The notes: a model not told the origin generated them from the letters alone. A stretch of DNA of 64,000 nucleotides from Corynebacterium kefirresidentii (GCA_002154655.1 NGUZ01000003.1:1-64000), one strand, 5' to 3'; positions 33,932 through 45,314 are shown, counted from the first letter of the stretch. Numbers and translations: made by a program.

Positions 33932-34510
33932 ATGAAGTCCTATTATCTGGCCGCACTATCATGCGTCACCGTCCTTATCGGCGCATGGTATGCGTGGCCT
34001 TTTCCACGTTTTGAGGTCGATACCGTAGCTGCACGCCCTAACGCCGCTGGTTACAATCGCGATGATTTCGGCATCTGGCAGCCCCACGGTGCCTGTAGCA
34101 CCCGCGAGGCCATTCTGGAAAGCCAGGCTAGCGATCCCCTCCACGATTGCCATGCCCGCAGTGGGACCGTCTATGACCCTTATAGTGGCACCACCATTCC
34201 TGCCACTTCACCCATAGAGATCGACCACATCTTTCCGCTCTCCGCGGCCTATGACATGGGCGCTTCCGAGTGGGACCGCGAGACCAAAGTGCGCTTTGGC
34301 AACGATCCGCTCAATCTCGTAGCCACCAGCCGCAAGCTCAACCAAGAAAAGTCGGATGCTCTTCCTGCCGAATGGCTTCCGCCGGCCAACCGCTGCGAAT
34401 ATTCTCGCCGCCTCGCAGACATCGCCCGCAAGTACTCGCTTCCGCTCCCTTCCGCGGACGTGCGCGCCATGCAAAGGCAATGTCGGATAGCCCTACTCAC
34501 CGGAAATTGA
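33932..34510 (+). CDS. Secreted HNH nuclease (DUF1524-type)
   Basis: 192 residues. An N-terminal hydrophobic segment (AALSCVTVLIGAWYAW) acts as signal or anchor. The C-terminal half has the DUF1524 HNH motif: IEIDHIFPLSAAYDMGAS, then NDPLNLVATSRKLNQEKSDA and a C-terminal helix; four or more cysteines (ACST, LHDCHA, NRCEYS, QRQCRI) suit an exported protein. Likely an extracytoplasmic DNA nuclease for nutrient release, competition or DNA processing (inference). Similar exported HNH proteins are common in corynebacteria and actinobacteria. Confidence 0.82.
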   Translation: MKSYYLAALSCVTVLIGAWYAWPFPRFEVDTVAARPNAAGYNRDDFGIWQPHGACSTREAILESQASDPLHDCHARSGTVYDPYSGTTIPATSPIEIDHIFPLSAAYDMGASEWDRETKVRFGNDPLNLVATSRKLNQEKSDALPAEWLPPANRCEYSRRLADIARKYSLPLPSADVRAMQRQCRIALLTGN

Positions 34511-34554
34511 TTAGGGTAATTGTGGCAACTTTCCGCGATTGAAGGGTTCTTTCA

Positions 34555-35004
34555 ATGACTACTTTCCTTGTATTCCTCCACGTGGCCGCAGCTATTCTCT
34601 TAATCGGTCCAGTCTGCGTATCTACCTCCAGCTTCCAGACGCAGATGGCAAAGGCAGCACAAGGTGAGCACGCAGCACTAGGCTCCGCCCGCGTTCTACA
34701 TAACATAACCAATACCTATGGCTACATTTCCGCTATTGTGCCTATCCTCGGGCTCGGCGTATTTCTCTCCAATATCAGCGCCTACAAGTCCGAGGTAAAC
34801 TTCCACATCGCCATCTTGGTTGCCATCGTCGCGTGGTGCTTGCTCTTCTTCGTCATCATCCCCAAGCAGAAGAAGGCAATGGCCTCCCTCGAGTCAAACG
34901 AAACCTTTGACTACGCGGCGGCAAAGAAGCCACTGTCCGCGTTCGGTGGCGTATTTAACCTCCTATGGATCATCTGCCTAATCCTGATGTACGTCCACTT
35001 CTAA
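34555..35004 (+). CDS. Four-helix membrane protein of unknown function
   Basis: 149 residues with four hydrophobic helices: FLVFLHVAAAILLIGPVCV, YGYISAIVPILGLGVFL, FHIAILVAIVAWCLLFFVII and FGGVFNLLWIICLILMYVHF. The early LHVAAAILLIGP segment resembles the DUF2269 group of integral membrane proteins. Stands alone between the secreted nuclease gene and a convergent DUF222 HNH gene. Start ATG with GGGTTC upstream, so translation initiation looks weak. No role can be given. Confidence 0.65.
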   Translation: MTTFLVFLHVAAAILLIGPVCVSTSSFQTQMAKAAQGEHAALGSARVLHNITNTYGYISAIVPILGLGVFLSNISAYKSEVNFHIAILVAIVAWCLLFFVIIPKQKKAMASLESNETFDYAAAKKPLSAFGGVFNLLWIICLILMYVHF

Positions 35005-35024
35005 TTGGTCTTCTAGAAGGCCAT

Positions 35025-36251
35025 CTACTCTTCCGGGACAGTTTCTTCGCTGTCCCGTTTCTCGTTTTCCAGCTCTTCTTTCAATCTCTGTGCATCCTCG
35101 TGCGCATTGTGCCGACGCCGCTGTGTCGCCTGCGCCACCGTCTGCGCCCACCTCCGATTTTTCGCTGCGAGTGGCCCGCTAGCTTCGTCATAGACCCACG
35201 TGGAATCCTCAAAAAGCCAGACTATGTCCCCACTAATCGGATCCTTTATATAAAACGCCCGCCCATCAGTCTTGATGTTGTGGTGATGTTGGCATAGGCA
35301 CGCAAGATTGGCCGCCGCCGTAGGCCCTCCTTCGGCAAAGTCGTGTCGATGGTCCATCTGGGAAGCCATTGCTGGCCGCGTGCAGCCGGGCCATCGGCAG
35401 GTTCCGTCGAGTCCTTCCACAAAGGCACGGATATGTGGCGGCGTTAAGTAGTTTCCACTTTCGTCCTGTGCTGCCTTTTCCATATCGCGGACGGTTGTCG
35501 CCCGCGTTTGCATGTCGTCGGCAACCTCTGGCGAGACCCAACCCAAACTTTGAACGAAGGCTGGCGCATCAGGAAGATCGCAGCGGTACATATTGAGCAC
35601 CACCTTCGCCTTGGCTTCAGCCTCGCCGGTGAGAAGGGCAACTGCCGCTTGGGCCAAGGAAATGTCCTTCTCCGTAGCCACGCTGCGGATATTTCGGTCA
35701 ATGATTTCGGCGGTTTCTAGGCCCACGTCGAGACAAACTGCAGCCCACTCCCCTCCTGTGGGCTCGAGGTTATAAGACTCCTTACGGCGTGGATCGCGCG
35801 CGGCGATAGTGGGATCGAGGCGGACAATAAGCTCCCGCAACTTGCGCCGCAGGTTGCGATGGGACGGCAATTTCTGGTTGGGGCGCTTGGGGGTGAGATA
35901 GGTGGTTAATTCGACGTCGATAAGCTGTCGGTGCTCGGTGCCAATCTCCCCTAGCTTGGAGAGTGTCTGGTCGATAGTTATTAAGCGGTCTAAATCTAGG
36001 TGGTAGAGCTCTTCCTGCCGCGCTTGAAGGCGTGGTAGCTCTTTTAAGCGCTCAAAGGCGAAGATAATATTTCTAATTCGAGACTGCCGCGTACCGGTAA
36101 GGTCCGACAACGATTGGCTGATGATTTCGATATCCTCATCCGGATCTGGATGCAGGCGCCTCCATAGCAGGTATTCGGCCTTGCGTATGGTTGTAGCTGC
36201 TCGTGAAGTTGAATTTTGTGGATTGGTACTGGCAAAGTAGGGCGCATTCAT
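35025..36251 (-). CDS. DUF222 / 13E12-repeat HNH endonuclease-type protein
   Basis: 408 residues. The N-terminal 270 residues are helical DUF222-like; the C-terminal HNH motif reads GTCRWPGCTRPAMASQMDHR, then GGPTAAANLACLCQHHHNIK, with zinc-type cysteines. These proteins are numerous in actinobacterial genomes (the mycobacterial 13E12 family) and sometimes behave as mobile or repeated genes; no repeat ends are visible here. The C-terminus is highly charged (Glu-rich). Convergent with the membrane protein gene. Activity is not established for most members. Confidence 0.85.
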   Translation of the reverse strand: MNAPYFASTNPQNSTSRAATTIRKAEYLLWRRLHPDPDEDIEIISQSLSDLTGTRQSRIRNIIFAFERLKELPRLQARQEELYHLDLDRLITIDQTLSKLGEIGTEHRQLIDVELTTYLTPKRPNQKLPSHRNLRRKLRELIVRLDPTIAARDPRRKESYNLEPTGGEWAAVCLDVGLETAEIIDRNIRSVATEKDISLAQAAVALLTGEAEAKAKVVLNMYRCDLPDAPAFVQSLGWVSPEVADDMQTRATTVRDMEKAAQDESGNYLTPPHIRAFVEGLDGTCRWPGCTRPAMASQMDHRHDFAEGGPTAAANLACLCQHHHNIKTDGRAFYIKDPISGDIVWLFEDSTWVYDEASGPLAAKNRRWAQTVAQATQRRRHNAHEDAQRLKEELENEKRDSEETVPEE

Positions 36252-36362
36252 AGACTTCCCCCGCAGAAGTTTCCCTAGAACATGTTTGCGCTTTTAGTAT
36301 ATAAAATCGCTCCGACACGCTACCCCCGTTTATAGTAAAACTGCTGGTCACAGGGCATGAAA

Positions 36363-36386
36363 AATGGGCCTCCGAAGAGGCCCATT
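36363..36386 (-). terminator. Terminator after deaD
   Basis: Minus strand: AATGGGCCTC, tetraloop TTCG, GAGGCCCATT, then TTTCATG. Ten perfect pairs closed by a UUCG-type loop with a T-run. Confidence 0.9.
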
Positions 36387-36397
36387 GAGTCGAAAAC

Positions 36398-38257
<1,860 letters not shown>

Positions 38258-38399
38258 TGCTTCACCAACCCTACGCGATTGCAGCTATAAACTCCATTGC
38301 GCAACTCCTCGGCTTTCCTAGTCCAGATTTCCTGCCCTGTTCGAAGCAGTTCGAAAACACCGAAGTGCGGCGTCGGGTCCGTCTTCTACTGTGCAGCCC

Positions 38400-39245
38400 A
38401 TGAGTCATCCACGCCCACGATTCCTTGACGACCAAGCACGTATCCGCGCCAAGCTAAGTTCTTATCCAGGGTTCAGCACGGAACTGGACCCGCCGGTAGA
38501 CCTATATTTGTCCTCGCTGTCTACGGGCCTGATATATCCCACTAGACGCAGCCGTCGGCCACAGAGCGGCGAGTATGTACACATAACAGACCGGCGTTTT
38601 CATCTAAACTCCGTCTTTCGCATAACCGGGGCGGAGGATAATTTTGAATTTTATGTAGTGGAGCTAGAGCCAGTGTGCTTTCACAGCACGGAATACGCCG
38701 CACGCCCAAAGCTTCTTAGCCTCGGCAGCGTGGTGGACAACGAGAAAACAACCTACTTTCCGGTGGAGTTTGATTTCGCATCCCGGGGCAAGTTTGTGAC
38801 TTTTAGTGCCGTCGATAAGCCTAAGGTAGGCCACCTATACTCCTGTTTTACTTCACGGCCTCGGCATCCTTTATGCCTGCGCATAGAATCCACGGAAGAC
38901 AAAAATGGGCTGGTGCGTGCCCAGGTGAGCGAGGTCTATAGCGATTTTGAGCGCGGAGAAAGAAAAGGCCCGCGAAAGGACTATGGACCCGACAACCTCC
39001 CCTACCGGCCACCGGCTATCACCCGCAGGGACGTAGAGATAGAGCTAGGGCGCTTTCGTCGCCTCTACGACCCAGAGTCGTGGACTGTCCACGGCGCACA
39101 AGACGAAGAAACCCTCTTTATGGTGGAAGATCCGGATGGATCGCGCGCAGTCTTTATCGGCAAAAAGGCCGCGTGGCTACATATGACAAAAGAAAAAGGC
39201 CGCCGGCTATATCAGATAGCGGCGACCTTTCTAGAAGAGCGCTAG
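38400..39245 (+). CDS. Hypothetical protein, no family recognised
   Basis: 281 residues from the ATG at 38400; a GTG three codons upstream is also possible. No signal, helices or known motif. Beta-rich sequence with YVHITDRRFHLNSVFRITGAEDNF and FYVVELEPVCFHS, and a C-terminal PDGSRAVFIGKKAAWLHMTK segment. Codon use is less GC-biased than neighbours (for example several ATA codons), a possible sign of transfer. Divergent from deaD and overlapping the convergent hutI end by 4 bases. Function unknown. Confidence 0.6.
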   Translation: MSHPRPRFLDDQARIRAKLSSYPGFSTELDPPVDLYLSSLSTGLIYPTRRSRRPQSGEYVHITDRRFHLNSVFRITGAEDNFEFYVVELEPVCFHSTEYAARPKLLSLGSVVDNEKTTYFPVEFDFASRGKFVTFSAVDKPKVGHLYSCFTSRPRHPLCLRIESTEDKNGLVRAQVSEVYSDFERGERKGPRKDYGPDNLPYRPPAITRRDVEIELGRFRRLYDPESWTVHGAQDEETLFMVEDPDGSRAVFIGKKAAWLHMTKEKGRRLYQIAATFLEER

Positions 39246-40411
39246 GCTCCGGCGATAAAGGTGCGATAGCTCAGCGGCATGCCTGGGCGGTAGGCCAAAT
39301 GCACGGCGCTGGGGGCGTCGAGTACGTGCAGGTCGGCGGCGGCACCTTCCACGATGGTGCCCTTAGCGGGTCGGCCCTGCGGGTCGAGACCATTGCCCAC
39401 GTTGTGGCGACGCAGAGCGGTAGCCCCACCGGTGGTCGCCGCGTGGATAGCCTCATCAACGGACAGGTACTGCTGGAGGACCGCGGTGGTCACGCAGTAG
39501 TTCATCGAGGAGGTATAGGACGTGCCGGGGTTGAGGTTGGAGGCGATGGCGAGGGTTGCGCCGGCGTCGAGAAGCTTGCGGCCTGGGGCTAGCGGCTCGC
39601 GGGTGGACAGATCGCAAGCCGGCAGCATCGTGGCCACGGTATCGGAGTTGGCCAGCAGTTCTACGTCCTCGTCGCTCAAGTGATTGACGTGGTCTACCGA
39701 GGCCGCACCCAACTCCACGGCTAGGGCCACGCCTGGGCCTTCGCCCAGCTGGTTGCCATGCACGCGCAGGCCAAGGCCTAGCTTCTTACCGGCTTCCAGT
39801 ACGCGCCGGGATTGTTCCTCGTTGAAGGCTCCGCGCTCGCAGAAGACGTCGATCCACTGCACATAGGGAGCGACGCCCTCAAGCATCGGGCCAACGACTT
39901 CGTCGAGGTAATCTTCCGCATCTGCCCCTGGCGGCACCAAGTGGGCGCCAAGGAACGTCACGTCATCTACGTGGCGCGACGCGACCTTTGCGGCCTCTAC
40001 CTCGGACTCGGTGTTGAGGCCGTAGCCCGTCTTGGTCTCGAAGGTGGTGGTGCCGCCGCGACGGCCAGCGGCCACGCGATCTGCCACCAGCTTGTCCAGG
40101 CGGTCGGTGCCGGCCTGGCGGGTGGCGTCCATGGTTACGGCGATGCCGCCAGCCTCATAGGAGCCGCCGGAGATGCGGGCCTCAAACTCAGCGGAGCGGT
40201 CACCGTCGAAGACCATGTGGGTGTGCGAATCGACCCATCCCGGCAGGACAGCGCGGCCACCCAGGTCCACCTTCTCATCGGCGGCCGGCGCTTCGGATGC
40301 CGGGCCAATCCAGGAGATGGTGCCGGATTCGGCTACCAGGGCGGCGTCTTTAAGCGTGCCGCGCTCGCTGACCGTACGGAGTTCTGAAATGCCGGTAAAA
40401 AGTGTGCTCAT
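39242..40411 (-). CDS. hutI: Imidazolonepropionase
   Basis: 389 residues of the amidohydrolase family; third enzyme of histidine breakdown, opening the imidazolone ring to formiminoglutamate. Seen: the metal motif PGWVDSHTHMVFDGDRSAEF, KTGYGLNTESE, TFLGAHLVPP, VHGNQL with the metal histidine, and SNLNPGTSYTSSM near the C-terminus. Directly follows hutU without a gap. Its 3' end overlaps the convergent hypothetical gene. Confidence 0.95.
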   Translation of the reverse strand: MSTLFTGISELRTVSERGTLKDAALVAESGTISWIGPASEAPAADEKVDLGGRAVLPGWVDSHTHMVFDGDRSAEFEARISGGSYEAGGIAVTMDATRQAGTDRLDKLVADRVAAGRRGGTTTFETKTGYGLNTESEVEAAKVASRHVDDVTFLGAHLVPPGADAEDYLDEVVGPMLEGVAPYVQWIDVFCERGAFNEEQSRRVLEAGKKLGLGLRVHGNQLGEGPGVALAVELGAASVDHVNHLSDEDVELLANSDTVATMLPACDLSTREPLAPGRKLLDAGATLAIASNLNPGTSYTSSMNYCVTTAVLQQYLSVDEAIHAATTGGATALRRHNVGNGLDPQGRPAKGTIVEGAAADLHVLDAPSAVHLAYRPGMPLSYRTFIAGA

Positions 40412-42088
40412 CTAGTCCCTTGCCTTGAATTCCATTGGAATGCGGACGCCGCGCTCATCGGCGACTTCCTTTGCGCGAGTGTAGCCGGAATCAACGTGGC
40501 GGATAACGCCCATGCCCGGGTCATTGGTCAGCACGGCGCGCAGCTTGGCAGCGGCCAACTCGGTGCCATCGGCAACAGTAACCTGGCCGGCGTGGATGGA
40601 GCGGCCCATGCCCACGCCGCCGCCGTGGTGAAGGGAAACCCAGGTAGCACCGGAAGAAACTGCAGTCATGGCGTTGAGCAGCGGCCAGTCAGCTACAGCG
40701 TCGGTGCCATCGAGCATGGCTTCGGTCTCACGGTACGGGGAGGCCACGGAGCCGGAGTCTAGGTGGTCGCGGCCGATGACAATAGGAGCCTTGATCTTGC
40801 CCTCGCGCACGAGGTCATTGAAGAGCAGGCCGGCCTTGTGGCGCTCGTTATAGCCGAGCCAGCAAATGCGTGCCGGCAGGCCCTCGAATTCGACGTACTC
40901 CTCGGCGGCATCGAGCCAGTTGTGCAGGTGCTCGTTATCTGGGAAGAGCTCCTTGAGCGCTTGGTCGGTGACCTTGATGTCCTCTGGGTCACCGGACAGG
41001 GCGGCCCAGCGGAACGGGCCTAGGCCCTCGCAGAAGAGTGGGCGGATATAAGCCGGGACGAAGCCGGGGAATTCGAAAGCGCGCTGGTAGCCGGCCTTGC
41101 GAGCCTCATCACGAATGGAGTTGCCATAATCAAAGACCTCGGCACCCTCATCCTGGAATTCGACCATGGCCTGGACCTGGGCCGCCATGGACTCACGAGC
41201 CTTCTTGGTAAAGGTGGTCGGGTCTGCCTTGGCCTCGTTATGCCAATCCTCCATGGTGATTTCAGAGGGCAGGTAAGACAATGGATCGTGGGCCGAGGTC
41301 TGGTCTGTGACGATGTCCACGGTAAATTCCCCGGCGCGCTGGCGGCGCAGGACCTCTGGGAATACCTCGGCAGCGTTGCCTACCAGGCCTACGGAGAGCG
41401 GCTTCTTGTTTTCCTTAGCGTCAAGAACCAGCTTGAGTGCTTCATCTAGGTCGGTGACAACCTCATCGAGGTAGCGCTTATGCTGGCGGCGCTTCAGGCG
41501 GGTTTCATCAACGTCGACAATGAGGCAGGCGCCACCGTTAAGGGTGACAGACAGCGGCTGTGCGCCGCCCATGCCGCCGCAGCCGCCGGTCAGGGTGAAG
41601 GTACCGGCCAGGGTGCCGTTGAAGCGCTTCTTGGCCACGGCTGCGAAGGTCTCGAAGGTGCCCTGCAGGATGCCCTGGGTAGCGATGTAAATCCAGGAGC
41701 CGGCCGTCATCTGGCCGTACATCATCAAGCCTTCATCCTCGAGCTTGCGGAAGTGCTCCCAGTTAGCCCAGTCTCCCACCAGGTTGGAGTTAGCAATAAG
41801 CACGCGCGGTGCCCACTCATTGGTCTTCCAGATGCCCACCGGCTTGCCGGACTGCACCAGCAGGGTTTCATCGGATTCGAGGTCCTTGAGGGATTCTACG
41901 ATGGCGTCAAAGGCTTCCCAGCTGCGCGCTGCACGACCGGTGCCGCCGTAGACCACGAGGTCCTCGGGGCGCTCGGCAACCTCGGGGTCGAGGTTATTCA
42001 TGAGCATGCGCAAGGGCGCTTCGGTCTGCCAGGACTTGGCGGACAGTTCGGTTCCGCGCGGCGCGCGTACTTCGCGTGGTTGAGACAT
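40412..42088 (-). CDS. hutU: Urocanate hydratase
   Basis: 558 residues, the usual length. Uses tightly bound NAD to hydrate urocanate to imidazolonepropionate. Seen: the N-terminal [30 protein letters not shown] region, [19 protein letters not shown] with the conserved glycines and active-site region, and the [18 protein letters not shown] and [13 protein letters not shown] motifs. AAAGGAAGCC precedes the ATG. Heads a hutU-hutI operon, separate from hutH, with a palindrome in its promoter region. Confidence 0.96.
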   Translation of the reverse strand: MSQPREVRAPRGTELSAKSWQTEAPLRMLMNNLDPEVAERPEDLVVYGGTGRAARSWEAFDAIVESLKDLESDETLLVQSGKPVGIWKTNEWAPRVLIANSNLVGDWANWEHFRKLEDEGLMMYGQMTAGSWIYIATQGILQGTFETFAAVAKKRFNGTLAGTFTLTGGCGGMGGAQPLSVTLNGGACLIVDVDETRLKRRQHKRYLDEVVTDLDEALKLVLDAKENKKPLSVGLVGNAAEVFPEVLRRQRAGEFTVDIVTDQTSAHDPLSYLPSEITMEDWHNEAKADPTTFTKKARESMAAQVQAMVEFQDEGAEVFDYGNSIRDEARKAGYQRAFEFPGFVPAYIRPLFCEGLGPFRWAALSGDPEDIKVTDQALKELFPDNEHLHNWLDAAEEYVEFEGLPARICWLGYNERHKAGLLFNDLVREGKIKAPIVIGRDHLDSGSVASPYRETEAMLDGTDAVADWPLLNAMTAVSSGATWVSLHHGGGVGMGRSIHAGQVTVADGTELAAAKLRAVLTNDPGMGVIRHVDSGYTRAKEVADERGVRIPMEFKARD

Positions 42089-42231
42089 GGCTTCCTTTCT
42101 TCGTGCTTTTTCGACGCCTTCCCAAGCCCCCTAGGCCGGTGTCCCGGGGCTGTCCCCGAGGACTTGTTCAGCGTCACATGTCATAAAGTACTGTGACCCA
42201 GCTCTGTGTACCATGCCACATGAACCCCAAC

Positions 42232-42249
42232 TGTCTCGTATATGAGACA
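42232..42249. promoter_or_regulatory. TGTCTC-N6-GAGACA palindrome between hutU and the SGNH lipoprotein gene
   Basis: TGTCTCGTATATGAGACA, six-base perfect arms around GTATAT. Lies 18 bases before the lipoprotein start and about 145 before hutU. Candidate operator; it does not match the HutR-type box found near the permease gene. Confidence 0.5.
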
Positions 42250-42267
42250 CCTGCGAGATGATCTACG

Positions 42268-43062
42268 ATGGCCTGCATGCGCCGGTTCATCCCCTTCCTT
42301 TCCGCGGCCCTCGTCGCCGCTTGTTCCACCCCCGCCGAGGAGCCACAGCCACCCCACTATGTCGCGCTGGGGGATTCCTATGCGGCGATGGGCTCAACCA
42401 CGCTGCCGCTCGATCCGCCCAATACCTGCGTGCGCGCTCAGGATTCCTACCCCGAGCTTGCAGCCAAGGAAATGGACGCGGAGCTCACCAATGTAGCCTG
42501 CCAGGGCGCTAGTACCCTCGACGTACTTTCCTCGGCCGGCGAACACCCTGCCCAAGTCGACGCCCTGCGGGAGGACACCGAGCTGGTAAGCCTGTCCATC
42601 GGCGGCAATGACGCCAGCTTCGTACGCCTTACCCAATGCGCCACGGATGATATCTGCCAGGCGGAATCCGGCCCGCAGATAGACCTGGAAATTCGCGATC
42701 TACCCCGCCGTCTAGACAAGGTCTACGAGGAGATCCACCGCCGCTCCCCTGCTGCGAAGGTCCTAGCCACCGGCTACCTGCCATTGATTAAGCGTGGCGA
42801 GACCTGCCCCTACATAGAAAAAATCCCGGCCAGTGACCGGGAATGGTTGGCACGCTCCATCGAGCGCATCAACCAGGCGGTGCGCGAGGCCGCCGAGCGC
42901 AATGGGGCTATATACGTGCTTGCCGACGCCGCCTTAGACCACACCGCCTGCTCCCCCTCACCGTGGGTGGATTTCACGGGCCAGGAGACTAATTCCTTTC
43001 CCATGCACCCCACCCACGCGGGCCAGCGGGCTATGGCCGATGCGCTACGCGCTGCCCTCTAG
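42268..43062 (+). CDS. SGNH/GDSL hydrolase lipoprotein
   Basis: 264 residues from 42268; the ATG at 42277 (MRRFIPFLSAALVAAC) would also give a proper signal. The lipobox VAAC makes it an exported lipoprotein. SGNH blocks: ALGDSYAAMGS (block I serine), CQGAST (block II), SIGGNDASF (block III), and MHPTHAGQRAMADAL (block V histidine). Cysteines suggest disulfides. Such enzymes act as secreted esterases or lipases; in lipid-requiring corynebacteria this may serve fatty acid release (inference). Converges on and overlaps the flavin reductase gene by 18 bases. Confidence 0.85.
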   Translation: MACMRRFIPFLSAALVAACSTPAEEPQPPHYVALGDSYAAMGSTTLPLDPPNTCVRAQDSYPELAAKEMDAELTNVACQGASTLDVLSSAGEHPAQVDALREDTELVSLSIGGNDASFVRLTQCATDDICQAESGPQIDLEIRDLPRRLDKVYEEIHRRSPAAKVLATGYLPLIKRGETCPYIEKIPASDREWLARSIERINQAVREAAERNGAIYVLADAALDHTACSPSPWVDFTGQETNSFPMHPTHAGQRAMADALRAAL

Positions 43063-43707
43063 TCCGGCGCGCGCGGCGTCGTCGGAGCCGGGCACGCGCA
43101 TCTCGAATTTTTCTGTGACCACGGTGTAGTCAAAGTAGCCCATGCGCGCGATGGGCTTGATTTTGAGGATGTCGAGCTTGCCCTCAGCATCAATGACGGA
43201 TTCATCGATATGGATGGTCTTTACATCCGCTACCACGAGGTCGATGGTGCCCACCTTAGAATTGCCGGGCACGCGCAGCGTGGTTTTGTACTGGCACTCG
43301 AACTTCACTGGCGATTCTTTCACCATGGGAATGTGGTGATTGTCCGCATATTCCTTGTTAACGGAAAGGCGGTCCCACTCGCTGTCGCCATAGTCAAGCA
43401 CCTGAGCGGATTTATTGACTTCCTCACGCAGGTCATAGGTGGCCATATTCCACACAAACCAGCCGGTTTCCTCCGCGTTAAGCACCGTGTCCTTGCGGCG
43501 ACCATCCGGGTATTGGTTGGCCGAAAACATCACCATGGGTGGATCGAAAGTGAGGTTTTGCCACTGGCTATAGGGCGCGATGTTTTCGCGGCCCTCACCA
43601 TCCACGCTGGAAAGCCAGCCAATGGGGCGCGGCACTGTGCTGGCTTTAAAAGGGGAAAACGGCAAGGGGTTGGGCTCAGATTGTGGGTGCCAAGAGATGG
43701 TCGACAT
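43045..43707 (-). CDS. Flavin reductase-like domain protein
   Basis: 220 residues from MSTISWHPQ; longer versions would lie inside hutH. Seen: the FMN-binding split-barrel pattern of the flavin reductase family, PRPIGWLSSVDGEGRENIAPYS, FDPPMVMFSANQYPDGRRKDT and FVWNMATYDLREEVN. Binds FMN and may reduce free flavin or act as an oxidoreductase on small molecules. It starts one base after the hutH stop, so it is co-transcribed with hutH, although flavin reductase is not a known step of histidine degradation. Confidence 0.85.
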   Translation of the reverse strand: MSTISWHPQSEPNPLPFSPFKASTVPRPIGWLSSVDGEGRENIAPYSQWQNLTFDPPMVMFSANQYPDGRRKDTVLNAEETGWFVWNMATYDLREEVNKSAQVLDYGDSEWDRLSVNKEYADNHHIPMVKESPVKFECQYKTTLRVPGNSKVGTIDLVVADVKTIHIDESVIDAEGKLDILKIKPIARMGYFDYTVVTEKFEMRVPGSDDAARAGLEGSA

Positions 43708-43708
43708 A

Positions 43709-45262
43709 TTAGCCACGCAGCTTTCCAGTAACATTCTCGACGGCTTCGACCAGCGCACCCTCCTTAACCAGGCGCACGGTCTCCTCGATTTCCGGCGACA
43801 GGTAGCGGTCCACACCCGGCCCCTTGACGGTCTCGCGCAGCTTGGCGATGACCGCGCCGGTTCCCTTGGCTGGGGTGCCCTCGCGCATGTCGATAGCGCG
43901 GGCGGCGGTGAGGATTTCTACGGCAAGCACGCGCTGCAGGCCATCGACGGCCTTGCGTAGCTTGCGGGCGGCGGACCAACCCATGGAGACATGGTCTTCC
44001 TGCATGGCCGAAGACGGAATGGAATCAGCCGAAGAGGGGTTGGCCAGGCGCTTCATTTCGCTCACGATGCCGGCCTGGGCGTACTGGGCAATCATGTGGC
44101 CGGAGTCAACACCGGGGTCGTCGGCAAGAAAGGCATTCAGCCCGCGGTTGCGCGCCGGGTCTAGGAAGCGGTCGGTGCGGCGCTCGGAAATGGAGGCCAA
44201 GTCCGCGGTGACAATAGCTAGGAAGTCAAGCGCATAGGCCACCGGCGCGCCGTGGAAGTTGCCGTTAGAGACCACGCGACCATCCTTGGTCACCACCGGG
44301 TTGTCCACCGCAGCAGCCAGCTCGCGCTCGGCCACCTGGGCGGTGTGGGTCAAGGTATCGCGGAATCCGCCAGCTACCTGCGGGGCGCATCGCACGGAGT
44401 AGGCATCCTGCACCTGATTCTTCTTGAACTCCTCCAGCGCGGCCTCCAAGATCTCAGAGCCTTCGGCCACCTGGAGGATATTAGCCGCAGCATCGGCCTG
44501 TCCCGGATGCGGGCGCAGCTGCTGCAGGTCATCCGCGAAGACCACGAGGGTACCCAGCAGGCCTTCCACGGTCATGGCGGTGGCAATATCGGCGGTCTTT
44601 GCGGCCGCGCGCAGGTCAGTGATGGCCAGGCAGAGCTGCCCCAGCATGCCATCGGTGCCGTTGATAAGCGCTAGGCCTTCCTTCTCGCGCAGCTGCAGCG
44701 GCTCGATGCCAGCTGCGGCCAAGGCTTCGCCCACATCCTGCAGCTTGCCGTTCACGCGTACCTCGCCCTCTCCCAACAAGGCCAGCGCACAGTGAGCAAG
44801 CGGCGCCAAATCGCCGGAGCAGCCCAGCGAGCCATACTCGCGCACCACCGGCACAATGCCGGCATTGAGGGCCTTGGCATACGTTTCCACCACTACGGGG
44901 CGCACGCCGGTGCGGCCGGTGCACAAGGTGGACAGGCGCAGCAGCATCAGTGCGCGGATGACTTCTTCTTCCACTTCCGGGCCGGTACCCGCAGCGTGCG
45001 AACGCACCAGGGAAAGCTGCAGCTGGGCGCGCATCTCCTCTGGGATATGGCGGCGAGCAAGCGCGCCAAAGCCGGTGGAAATGCCATAGACCGGGGTGGG
45101 ATCTTGTGCTAGTTCTTCCACGCGCTCGCGGGTAGCGGCCACCTCTTCTAGGGCTTCAGGCGCAATCTCCACCTGCGCGCCATAGCGGGCAACGGCAACG
45201 ACATCCTCGATGCTCAGTGCTCCGACATTTACGGTCACGGTGGTTGGGTAGACGTTAGGCAT
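43709..45262 (-). CDS. hutH: Histidine ammonia-lyase with a Cys-Ser-Gly cofactor triad
   Basis: 517 residues. Removes ammonia from histidine to give urocanate. The MIO cofactor normally forms from Ala-Ser-Gly; here the motif is YGSLGCSGDLAPLAH with C148-S149-G150. Other expected features are present: YGISTGFGALARRHI with the catalytic tyrosine, NGTDGMLGQL, GNFHGAPVAYALDFL and MQEDHVSMGW. GAGGAG precedes the ATG. Cys-Ser-Gly also occurs in some other actinobacterial lyases, as I recall, so activity is expected. Followed by the flavin reductase gene. Confidence 0.94.
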   Translation of the reverse strand: MPNVYPTTVTVNVGALSIEDVVAVARYGAQVEIAPEALEEVAATRERVEELAQDPTPVYGISTGFGALARRHIPEEMRAQLQLSLVRSHAAGTGPEVEEEVIRALMLLRLSTLCTGRTGVRPVVVETYAKALNAGIVPVVREYGSLGCSGDLAPLAHCALALLGEGEVRVNGKLQDVGEALAAAGIEPLQLREKEGLALINGTDGMLGQLCLAITDLRAAAKTADIATAMTVEGLLGTLVVFADDLQQLRPHPGQADAAANILQVAEGSEILEAALEEFKKNQVQDAYSVRCAPQVAGGFRDTLTHTAQVAERELAAAVDNPVVTKDGRVVSNGNFHGAPVAYALDFLAIVTADLASISERRTDRFLDPARNRGLNAFLADDPGVDSGHMIAQYAQAGIVSEMKRLANPSSADSIPSSAMQEDHVSMGWSAARKLRKAVDGLQRVLAVEILTAARAIDMREGTPAKGTGAVIAKLRETVKGPGVDRYLSPEIEETVRLVKEGALVEAVENVTGKLRG

Positions 45263-45302
45263 GGCAAATACTCCTCTACATAAGGGATCAACAATTGTGA
45301 TG

Positions 45303-45314
45303 TGTCGCGCGACA
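45303..45314. promoter_or_regulatory. Perfect TGTCGCGCGACA palindrome in the hutH promoter region
   Basis: 12-base perfect palindrome 41 bases upstream of the hutH start, in the short gap between hutR and hutH. Candidate operator; no matching regulator assigned. Confidence 0.4.

Noticed and set aside
35025..36251. DUF222 HNH gene as part of a mobile element or intein
   Set aside because: No flanking repeats, no reverse transcriptase or split host gene; such genes are common single copies in actinobacteria.
38339..38357. GTTCGAAGCAGTTCGAA upstream of deaD as a LexA (SOS) box
   Set aside because: The two TTCGAA halves are spaced two bases too closely for the actinobacterial SOS consensus TCGAAC-N4-GTTCGA; kept only as a repeated element.
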